DNA of 6,880 bases from Candidatus Altarchaeales archaeon WOR_SM1_86-2 (GTDB taxonomy: Archaea; Altiarchaeota; Altiarchaeia; IMC4; MCBC01). Under the pieces are notes generated by a model, which searched no databases, was not told where the DNA came from, and was given only the letters and a program-made list of their open reading frames with translations. The position numbers and the translations under genes are program-made. The first letter of the stretch is position 1, and the number at the start of each line of letters is the position of its first letter. The stretch covers positions 1-6,880 of the forward strand of contig MCBC01000139.1 in NCBI GenBank assembly GCA_001723855.1, written 5' to 3'. Below, in pieces: positions 1 through 4,835 of the stretch.

Positions 1-345
1 ATCGGCACGGAATGCAGAACATGCGGTGAGAAGTTTTTCCCTCCCCGCAACCTGTGCCCGAACTGCAGGCGAAAAAGCGATATTCACAAGTTCAGGTTTT
101 CCGGTACGGGGGAGATTTATTCTTACACGGTTGTGCACGCCCCGCCCGAAGGTTTTGAGTTTCAAAAGCCGTATGTCATAGGGATAATAAAACTGGATGA
201 GGGCCCTCTAATCACAACCCAGATCGTGGATAACCCGGGGGATGTGGAGATTGGAAAAAAGGTTGAGATGGTTTTCCGGAGAATCTCTGAATCAGGCAGC
301 GACGGGATAATCCAGTACGGATATAAGTTCAGGATCGTCGAGTGA
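1..345 (+). CDS. DUF35 Zn-ribbon/OB-fold protein, 5' end cut off by the window
   Basis: The frame is open from base 1 and ends at TGA 343-345, giving 114 visible residues. The visible part starts with a rubredoxin-like zinc ribbon: Cys5-x2-Cys8 and Cys19-x2-Cys22, with the familiar 'PPRNLCPNC' spacing. A beta-rich OB-fold follows (about residues 30-114). This is the layout of the DUF35 / OB_aCoA_assoc family. About 15-20 N-terminal residues are probably missing, since family members usually have a short helix before the ribbon. In archaea this protein is known to bridge acetoacetyl-CoA thiolase and HMG-CoA synthase, channelling acetoacetyl-CoA into the mevalonate pathway. The gene is usually downstream of those two, so they are expected just left of the window (inference). 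All four zinc ligands are present and nothing looks damaged. Some paralogues serve other thiolases, so the exact partner is uncertain. Confidence 0.88.
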   Translation: MGTECRTCGEKFFPPRNLCPNCRRKSDIHKFRFSGTGEIYSYTVVHAPPEGFEFQKPYVIGIIKLDEGPLITTQIVDNPGDVEIGKKVEMVFRRISESGSDGIIQYGYKFRIVE

Positions 346-354
346 TTTTTTATT
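346..354 (+). terminator. oligo-T tract after the DUF35 gene
   Basis: Six consecutive T (346-351) directly follow the TGA stop of the DUF35 gene and lead into AT-rich sequence. Archaeal RNA polymerase often terminates at such U-tracts without a hairpin. No stem precedes it, so the call rests on position and composition only. Confidence 0.4.
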
Positions 355-361
355 AATACAA

Positions 362-370
362 ACTATATGA
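362..370 (+). promoter_or_regulatory. TATA-like box upstream of the hairpin cluster
   Basis: ACTATATGA, with TATAT at 364-368, is centred at about 366. Archaeal transcription usually starts some 25-27 bases downstream, which falls at about 391-393, the first base of the first hairpin. The coincidence suggests that the hairpins could be transcribed on their own. The flanks are very AT-rich, so chance TATA matches are common and confidence is low. Confidence 0.25.
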
Positions 371-390
371 ATTTACAATAAAAAGTTATA

Positions 391-471
391 CAAAATTACT
401 TTGTAATTTTGATACATCAAATTGCATAGCAATTTGAAATGCATTGAGACGAATGTCTCAATGGATTTTTT
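391..471 (+). other. three tandem perfect hairpins plus T-tract, possible small RNA
   Basis: Three perfect stem-loops with 9-bp arms follow one another: 391-399/403-411 (CAAAATTAC, loop TTT), 417-425/429-437 (TCAAATTGC, loop ATA) and 442-450/455-463 (CATTGAGAC, loop GAAT). Spacers are only 5 and 4 bases, so the centres repeat every 25-26 bases. T6 at 466-471 follows the last stem. The arm sequences differ from one another, so this is conserved architecture rather than a copied repeat. It lies upstream of the likely thermosome promoter and is not in that gene's leader. It could be an approximately 80-base small RNA, a compound terminator, or an array of dyad protein-binding sites. Confidence 0.5.
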
Positions 472-472
472 A

Positions 473-486
473 TTTATATTTTTAAA
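473..486 (+). promoter_or_regulatory. likely TATA box of the thermosome gene
   Basis: TTTATATTTTTAAA sits 42-55 bases before the thermosome ATG at 528. A start about 25 bases downstream of the box would give a leader of roughly 20 bases. No Shine-Dalgarno sequence is visible before the ATG (only AT-rich sequence ending in A7), which fits a short or absent leader. A second AT-rich match at 504-512 is too close to the start codon to be the main box. Confidence 0.45.
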
Positions 487-527
487 TTTTTAATCAATCA
501 AATAATATAAAACACAAGATTAAAAAA

Positions 528-2168
528 ATGACACAACAACAACCGATTTTGATACTCCCGGAGGGAGCACTCAGGACAGTGGGCAGAGATGCCCAGAGAA
601 ATAATATCATGGCCGCTCGCCAGGTGGCGGAGGCCGTACAAACAACTCTCGGACCAAGAGGGATGGATAAAATGCTGGTTGATTCTATGGGGGACATAAC
701 CATAACGAATGACGGCGCAACCATAGTGGATGAGATGAATGTTGATCATCCGGCAGCGAAGATGATGGTTGAGGTAGCAAAAACCCAGGACAACGAGGTC
801 GGGGACGGCACCACAACCGCGGTGGTTCTGACAGGAGAGTTATTAAAGGGCGCTGAGTCGCTGCTGGATCAGAGCATACATCCTTCGGTGATCGCGAGGG
901 GATTTAGAATGGCTGCTCAAAAATCCCAGGGGATTCTGGATGAGATCGGGAGGAAAGTGACTATGAAAGATGAGAAGTTATTGAAGCAAATTGCCGAGAC
1001 GGCAATGACCGGGAAAAGCGCCGAAGTGGCAAAGGAGGGCTTGGCGGATCTGGCGGTAGATGCCGTGAGACAGGTAGCGGAGGAAGACAACGGAAAAGTC
1101 AGGGTGGATATGGACAATATAAAGGTTGAGAAAGCCCAGGGCGGGAGCATTTCCGATTCGGAGTTGATCCAGGGGATAATAATCGACAAAGAAAGAGTGC
1201 ATTCCGGAATGCCCAAGAAGGTCAAGAACGCAAAGATCGCTTTGGTTGACGCCGCAATTGAAGTTAAAAAAACAGAGACGGATGCTAAGATACAGATCAC
1301 GGACCCCATGCAGGTGCAGGCATTTCTTGATCAGGAAGAGAGCATGATCCGGAAAATGGTGGAGAAGATCTCCAAGTCAGGAGCAAACGTTTTGCTGTGC
1401 CAGAAGGGTATTGATGATCTTGCACAGCATTACATGGCAAAAAAAGGAATCTTTGCGGTTAGAAGGGTGAAAAAGTCGGATATGCAGAAGCTTGCAAAAG
1501 CAACGGGTGCCAGAGTGGTGACAAGCCTTGACGATTTAAGCAAAAAAGATCTGGGCAGCGCAAAAGAAGTTGAAGAAGAAAAGATCGCGGGCGATGAGAT
1601 GACATTTATCAGGGGCTGTAAGGACCCGAAGGCGGTGAGCATTCTCGTAAGGGGCGGGACAGAGCATGTTGTTGATGAAGTGGAGAGAGCCATGACCGAT
1701 GGTCTGGGGGGTGTGGCATCTGCATTGGAGGTTGGCAAGATTGTAGACGGAGGGGGCGCCGTGGAAATCGAGATTGCTCGCAGGTTGAGGGATTACGCAA
1801 ATGAGGTCGGCGGAAGAGAGCAATTAGCTATAAATGTATTTGCAGACGCAATAGAAGTTATTCCGAGGACTCTTGCGGAATCCGCCGGAATGGACGCCAT
1901 CGACACGCTTGTTAAATTAAGGGCGGAACACGAGAAGGGGAACATAGATGCGGGGGTTGATGTTTTAGGCGCAAAAGTCAGGAGCATGAAGAAAGACGGG
2001 GTTATCGAGCCGGTAAAGATTAAAACACAGGCGATTAAATCGGCATCCGAGGCGGCAGAGATGCTGCTGCGCATAGATGACATCATCGCGGCATCCAAGA
2101 GTGAAATGCCTCCGATGCCGCCTGGCGGAGGAATGGGAGGAATGGGAGGAATGGGAGGAATGTATTAG
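528..2168 (+). CDS. thsA: thermosome subunit (group II chaperonin)
   Basis: This 546-residue protein is full length for an archaeal thermosome subunit. ATP-site motifs are intact: LGPRGMDKM at about residues 41-49, NDGATI at 61-66 and GDGTTT at about 92-97. The apical domain follows (about 200-370), then the second intermediate/equatorial half with the hydrolytic Asp in 'ERAMTD' (about 390) and GGGAVEIE (about 408). The C-terminus is a Gly-Gly-Met tail pointing into the central cavity, as in group II chaperonins. The subunit assembles into a double-ring ATPase with a built-in lid that folds cytosolic proteins. The ATG at 528 is chosen because the usual 'PILILPEG' N-terminus follows it. The gene is followed after 18 bases by a broken hsp20, suggesting a former heat-shock operon. 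Alpha and beta type cannot be separated by eye, so the symbol is generic. Confidence 0.97.
   Translation: MTQQQPILILPEGALRTVGRDAQRNNIMAARQVAEAVQTTLGPRGMDKMLVDSMGDITITNDGATIVDEMNVDHPAAKMMVEVAKTQDNEVGDGTTTAVVLTGELLKGAESLLDQSIHPSVIARGFRMAAQKSQGILDEIGRKVTMKDEKLLKQIAETAMTGKSAEVAKEGLADLAVDAVRQVAEEDNGKVRVDMDNIKVEKAQGGSISDSELIQGIIIDKERVHSGMPKKVKNAKIALVDAAIEVKKTETDAKIQITDPMQVQAFLDQEESMIRKMVEKISKSGANVLLCQKGIDDLAQHYMAKKGIFAVRRVKKSDMQKLAKATGARVVTSLDDLSKKDLGSAKEVEEEKIAGDEMTFIRGCKDPKAVSILVRGGTEHVVDEVERAMTDGLGGVASALEVGKIVDGGGAVEIEIARRLRDYANEVGGREQLAINVFADAIEVIPRTLAESAGMDAIDTLVKLRAEHEKGNIDAGVDVLGAKVRSMKKDGVIEPVKIKTQAIKSASEAAEMLLRIDDIIAASKSEMPPMPPGGGMGGMGGMGGMY
2127..2162 (+). repeat. 4 x 9-base tandem repeat encoding the Gly-Gly-Met tail
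   Basis: GGAGGAATG is repeated four times without a mismatch and encodes the GGM units at the end of the thermosome. The repeats are identical even at synonymous positions, which points to slippage or recent expansion. Each unit also contains GGAGG, a Shine-Dalgarno-like sequence, although the last one lies about 28 bases from the next start codon (2187), too far for normal initiation. Confidence 0.85.
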
Positions 2169-2186
2169 ACATACGAAACGGTAAAA

Positions 2187-2643
2187 ATGTCTTCAAGAAG
2201 AAGATTTTTCAGGGACGTCTTTGACGAGGATTTTTTCAAAGATATAGAGGGGGAGATTGAAAGAATGGAGGAAGCGATGAGCAGGTCGTTCAGCGAGGCG
2301 ATGAAAAGAAAACCCGATGAGGGGGGACCTTTTGTCTACGGATTTTCAATGCGTACAACGCCCGAGGGAAAGCCGGTTATCAGGGAATTCGGATGATGAG
2401 GTAACGGTGATAGCAGAGCTCCCGGGGATAGAGAAAAAGGATGTACACCTGGACGTAAGCGAAGAGGATTTGTCCATAAAGGTCGATACCCCTCAAAGAA
2501 AGTACCACAAGGAGTTACCGCTTCCATGCGAGGTTAAGGCAGATACCGCGAAAGCGAATTACAACAACGGGGTGCTTGAGGTGAAGATAAAGCGAAAGGA
2601 GGAAAAGAAGGAAAAGAAGGGCGTCAAGGTAAGGGTTGATTGA
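2187..2643 (+). pseudogene. hsp20: small heat-shock protein Hsp20, internal deletion and frameshift
   Basis: The first frame (ATG 2187 to TGA 2394) encodes 69 residues typical of the archaeal Hsp20 N-terminal arm (RRRFFRDVFDEDFF and ending GKPVIREFG). The alpha-crystallin domain resumes one base out of frame at about 2392 with DDEVTVIAELPGIEKKDV and runs to TGA 2641. The second part includes the NYNNGVLEVKIKR strand and a C-terminal V-x-V anchor (KVRVD). In intact homologues roughly 20-30 residues (a short linker and the first beta strand, usually ending '..EPLVDV') lie between REFG and DDEV; they are absent here. The lesion is therefore a deletion of size 3n+2, not a simple indel. No start codon serves the second frame sensibly. 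Hsp20 proteins hold unfolded clients for refolding, fitting the thermosome upstream. An assembly collapse is the alternative. Confidence 0.8.
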
Positions 2644-2866
2644 GATAGTTGTTTCTTCTGTAACACCGGGGAAAGCACGGGATAGTGAATCGGAATTAAA
2701 CGCTTTTGATCTGGCGTTGGCGGATGCGGGTATCACGCGACGTAATCCGGCAGCAGTGTCGTCAATGCCGCCCTCCGGTGCGGAAGAAGCAGAGTCCGTA
2801 ACTATGTTTCCTTTTATCTGTTTGTTATCTGATGTAATGCGAAGACAACCATTCATTAAATGTTGA
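2636..2866 (+). pseudogene. pdaD: truncated pyruvoyl-dependent arginine decarboxylase remnant
   Basis: The frame opens with TTG at 2636, overlapping the end of hsp20 by 8 bases, and codes 76 residues. Residues 20-34 (ELNAFDLALADAGI) and 37-54 (NPAAVSSMPPSGAEEAES) match the start of archaeal pyruvoyl-dependent arginine decarboxylases, which self-cleave at a Ser-Ser bond to make the pyruvoyl cofactor and convert arginine to agmatine for polyamine synthesis. Asn37 lies six residues before Ser43, the same spacing as the active-site Asn and pyruvoyl-forming Ser of the Methanocaldococcus enzyme. After about residue 55 the similarity fades and the frame stops at 2864. The family is about 150-165 residues long, so the C-terminal half, including the catalytic Glu, is missing. 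It is most likely a fossil; a short product is possible but could not form the active enzyme. The assignment is from remembered family motifs, without a search. Confidence 0.62.
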
Positions 2867-2872
2867 GTATCC

Positions 2873-3307
2873 TTAATTTTCTACATTCTCTTTCTCTTCA
2901 TCATCTGCTTTTATTTTATCCTTTATCAAATAAATGATCTTATAAGCAACATCCAAAGATCCCTTAACTTCCTCTGGTGGATAATTTATGATATCCCCCA
3001 AAGGATAGCGGCTCTCAAAATAATATTAGGATACTACACATTCATCCAGATAGTTTAAAAATTCTTTATCAATATCGCCACATGCCTTTGCCAATTCTTC
3101 TAAATCATGAATCCATTTATATCTGATCCCTTTATAAATTAGAAATCCCTTCAAGTATTTCTCTACCGCCTGATGAATATGAAAACAAATCACTTCGTTG
3201 TAACCTCTTTCGTCAAAAAGTAACTGTGCGGTTTCAATGTCATGGTTCCCCTTCAAAAACCATTCTTCTGCTAACTGTCTTTGCTTATGTTTATTCTTGT
3301 CAATCAT
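2873..3307 (-). pseudogene. HEPN-domain protein with premature stop codon
   Basis: ATG is at 3307-3305. Ninety-three residues are read to TAA at 3028-3026, after which the same frame continues without further stops to TAA 2875-2873, giving a 144-codon gene with codon 94 as the only lesion. The first part shows the HEPN (PF05168) pattern: AEEWFLKGNHDIETAQLL, then HIHQAVEKYLKG at about 43-54 and an R-x4-H motif (Arg62, His67) before DLEEL. The part after the stop has the family's ESRYP and a final amphipathic helix, so it is clearly original coding sequence. HEPN proteins paired with MNT partners are RNase-type toxins or related effectors. The gene overlaps the upstream MNT gene by ATGA, an operon arrangement. 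A 93-residue truncated product may be made but would lack the last helices. Confidence 0.8.
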
Positions 3308-3645
3308 CTTTCATAAAGCACTTTTCCTTCTTTTAGAATTTCTTTGACAAAAAAGTCCCCTAAATTCACTCTTTTTTCTATCTCTGCAGGTGTATAAACT
3401 AATGGTGAAAATGGGATTCTTCTCTTTAAATCCCTAACTAAAGCTCGTACTTCTCTAAAACGCTCGTTTCTTTTTTTATCTGTATCTTTGATAATGAGCA
3501 TGTCAATATCACTGTTTTCAGTTATCATTCCTCTGGCTGATGAACCAAACAATATGATTTTATCCGGTTCGTATTTTTCCTTGATCTGCTCATTGATTTT
3601 CTTTATCTCTTTTTCAAATTCTTTATTAAGTTTTCCGGTTTTTAT
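3304..3645 (-). CDS. MNT-type minimal nucleotidyltransferase, start codon apparently lost
   Basis: The readable frame runs from just after TAA 3660-3658 to TGA 3306-3304. It contains KIILFGSSARG and SDIDMLII, the GS...DxD signature of minimal nucleotidyltransferases (PF01909), and ends KEGKVLYER, typical for the family. The usual N-terminal helix (EFEKEIKKINEQIKEKY) is present upstream, but no ATG, GTG or TTG precedes it. The only TTG (3552) is the Leu of 'LFGSS' and would remove that helix. An ATA at 3645-3643 stands where a start would be expected, consistent with an ATG-to-ATA change; this boundary is my choice. The third acidic residue, usually in a 'VDLVVYTPEE' strand, is Ser here (PFSPLVYTP). 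MNT proteins act as antitoxins to HEPN partners, some by adenylylating them. With the stop codon in the HEPN gene, the whole module looks decayed. Confidence 0.72.
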   Translation of the reverse strand: MKTGKLNKEFEKEIKKINEQIKEKYEPDKIILFGSSARGMITENSDIDMLIIKDTDKKRNERFREVRALVRDLKRRIPFSPLVYTPAEIEKRVNLGDFFVKEILKEGKVLYER

Positions 3646-3665
3646 GATGAATTTTAATTAGACTC

Positions 3666-3678
3666 GATAATAATTATC
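3666..3678. promoter_or_regulatory. short palindrome upstream of the MNT/HEPN operon
   Basis: GATAAT-A-ATTATC is a perfect dyad with 6-base arms, about 20 bases upstream of the presumed MNT start on the minus strand. Toxin-antitoxin operons are often autoregulated at such dyads. The sequence is AT-rich, so a chance palindrome is possible. Confidence 0.25.
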
Positions 3679-3698
3679 AATGTTTGGTTATAAAAATG

Positions 3699-3839
3699 TA
3701 ATTACCTGCCGAAGCATTATTTCCGATGACAGAAGCAGCATATATGACGTTCGCAGATAGGCGAATGTCCCGAAGGCAAGGACGAAGTCCGCCGCATATA
3801 TCCTTTTGTTATATAACGTATGATGCAGGCGAGTAATTA
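3699..3839. repeat. 141-base imperfect inverted repeat, MITE-like or structured element
   Basis: The ends TAATTACCTGC (3699-3709) and GCAGG-CGAG-TAATTA (3825-3839) are inverted copies apart from a 4-base bulge. Further in, the arms remain loosely complementary. The centre is GC-rich compared with the flanks and folds again: GGCG 3760-3763 with CGCC 3790-3793, GTCC 3767-3770 with GGAC 3780-3783, and alternatively GGAC-GAA-GTCC at 3780-3790. A minus-strand ORF through it (3906-3688) looks like a by-product of the structure. No transposase is nearby and no target duplication was identified. The rest of 3660-3942 is AT-rich and appears empty apart from promoter sequence. Confidence 0.5.
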
Positions 3840-3908
3840 TCTCTCGATGTTTTTTATGCTTTAATATTAAATCTCCATATAATAAATAACTATTTATCAA
3901 AAACATAT

Positions 3909-3918
3909 AATATATAAT
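3909..3918 (+). promoter_or_regulatory. TATA box of the PIN toxin operon
   Basis: AATATATAAT lies about 25-34 bases before the PIN ATG at 3943. A start 25 bases downstream of the box falls almost on the ATG, which predicts a leaderless or near-leaderless mRNA. No Shine-Dalgarno sequence precedes the ATG, which agrees. Confidence 0.45.
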
Positions 3919-3942
3919 TACCCCCTTGAAATATAGACAAAA

Positions 3943-4398
3943 ATGAGAGGAATAAAAATATATTTGGATACATCGGTAATTTCAGCACTATTTGACGAGA
4001 GAAATCCAGAGCGAAAATCTCTTACAGAAGATTTCTTCAAGGAGATAGAAAAATTTGAGGCATACATTTCTGAGATCACGGTTGCTGAGATTGAGCGAAC
4101 ACCTGATTCAGAACTCCAAAACAAAATGAATGGGGTAATCTCGGGGTTTTCATTACTCTCCATAACAGACGATGTGGAATGGCTCTCAAATGAATATGTT
4201 CGTTATGGCGCGGTTCCAAAGAGCTATCCTGAAGACGCGTATCATATTGCAATAGCGGTTATAAATGAAATGGATTATCTCTTGAGCTGGAATTTCAGGC
4301 ACATCGTAAGAAGAAAAACAAAGGATATAATCAGGATGGTAGATACTTTAAATAATCTAAGGCAAATTGAAATCATAACTCCCGGGGAGTTATTGTAA
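3943..4398 (+). CDS. PIN-domain ribonuclease, VapC-like toxin
   Basis: This 151-residue protein has the PIN fold signature. It starts with a beta strand ending in Asp9 (IYLDTSVISALFD), has Glu49 in 'TVAEIERT' and Asp98 in 'YPEDAYHIAIA'; these are the metal-binding acidic residues. The fourth position, after the 'DYLLSWNFRHI' strand, is Asn117, a common variant in this branch. PIN toxins of type II modules are Mg-dependent endoribonucleases, often acting on tRNA or rRNA. The length is at the upper end for a single PIN domain, with an extra C-terminal stretch (about 124-151) that ends in 'IEIITPGELL'. A small gene follows after 15 bases on the same strand and is probably the antitoxin. All catalytic residues are present, so unlike the neighbouring MNT/HEPN pair this toxin appears intact. 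The RNA target cannot be inferred. Confidence 0.85.
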   Translation: MRGIKIYLDTSVISALFDERNPERKSLTEDFFKEIEKFEAYISEITVAEIERTPDSELQNKMNGVISGFSLLSITDDVEWLSNEYVRYGAVPKSYPEDAYHIAIAVINEMDYLLSWNFRHIVRRKTKDIIRMVDTLNNLRQIEIITPGELL

Positions 4399-4413
4399 AA
4401 ATAAGAATGGAAA

Positions 4414-4605
4414 ATGAGCAAAATTAAAGAAAAAGAAATAGAGAAAATAAGAAGAAGGGTGGAAGAGGAATTTCCAAGCGACTCCTGTTTACAACAGGTT
4501 CATATAGCGAGGAAAATCCTTGCCAGAGAAGCAGAACTTGAGGGATTAAGTTTCCTTGAATACATTAAATTGCTGGGGAAACAGGTTAAGAGCGTTCAAG
4601 TCTGA
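4414..4605 (+). CDS. small protein downstream of the PIN toxin, probable antitoxin
   Basis: This protein has 63 residues and starts with ATG at 4414, preceded by GGAAA as a weak ribosome-binding site. The sequence is highly charged and mostly helical: a Lys/Glu/Arg-rich first helix (KIKEKEIEKIRRRVEEEF), then a second helix (QVHIARKILAREAELEG) and a final 'FLEYIKLLGKQVKSVQV'. I see no clear DNA-binding motif. Position after a PIN gene, size and charge support a cognate antitoxin that wraps the toxin. The order is toxin first, antitoxin second, the reverse of most vapBC operons. I do not recognise the family with certainty, so the role is inferred from context. Confidence 0.65.
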   Translation: MSKIKEKEIEKIRRRVEEEFPSDSCLQQVHIARKILAREAELEGLSFLEYIKLLGKQVKSVQV

Positions 4606-4620
4606 TAGAAATTTACGGGC

Positions 4621-4637
4621 AAATAATTAAATTATTT
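4621..4637. terminator. AT-only palindrome between convergent genes
   Basis: AAATAATT-A-AATTATTT is a perfect dyad with 8-base arms, 16 bases after the stop of the putative antitoxin. Because of the symmetry it has T-rich sequence on both strands, so it could terminate transcription from both sides between the rightward toxin operon and leftward transcripts. Confidence 0.35.
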
Positions 4638-4742
4638 CTTTGCGTTGTTCCACAAATCAACATCTATCGGGATCATAGCAGGTATTCCTCCTCACTTTCC
4701 GTAAAATATGTATAGCACCACTTTTCATTACATATCCTCCTT
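4632..4742 (-). other. two tiny overlapping ORFs with strong Shine-Dalgarno sequences
   Basis: On the minus strand AAGGAGG (4742-4736) lies 7 bases before ATG 4728, which starts a 23-codon ORF (MKSGAIHILRKVRRNTCYDP..., stop TGA 4659-4657). Inside it GAGGAGG (4693-4687) lies 10 bases before ATG 4676, a second frame of 14 codons (MIPIDVDLWNNAKK, stop TAA 4634-4632). A TATATA occurs about 25 bases before the first ATG. These are the best ribosome-binding sites in the window, yet the peptides are tiny and match no family I know. They could be a leader peptide, a small protein, or the remains of a longer gene. The rest of 4606-4835 shows no gene. Confidence 0.3.
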
Positions 4743-4835
4743 ACTACCTGTATATATGAGAAAAAGCCGGATATATTTCCTTTTGAATGAATCATAGATA
4801 ATCTGATTGGATTAAACCATAAAATTAAACCCGGA

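Noticed and set aside
391..463. CRISPR-like array because of the regular 25-26 base spacing
   Set aside because: The three palindromes do not share sequence, and the gaps between them are only 4-5 bases, so there are no repeats and spacers.
917..1309. 130-codon minus-strand ORF inside the thermosome gene, and several similar antisense frames at 1430-2098
   Set aside because: Shadow frames of a strongly conserved coding sequence; composition is Ser/Ala/Phe/Ile-rich with no recognisable domain, promoter or ribosome-binding site.
2382..2410. Programmed +1 frameshift joining the two hsp20 frames
   Set aside because: The slip GGA TGA to GAT is a poor re-pairing, and conserved residues are also missing at the join, so a deletion fits better.
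3699..3839. Integron attC site
   Set aside because: Size and folded shape are similar, but I could not find proper GTTRRRY / RYYYAAC boxes at the ends, and no integron cassette context exists.
3688..3906. 72-codon minus-strand ORF across the inverted repeat
   Set aside because: Its sequence is explained by the structured repeat; no ribosome-binding site and no family resemblance that I can defend.
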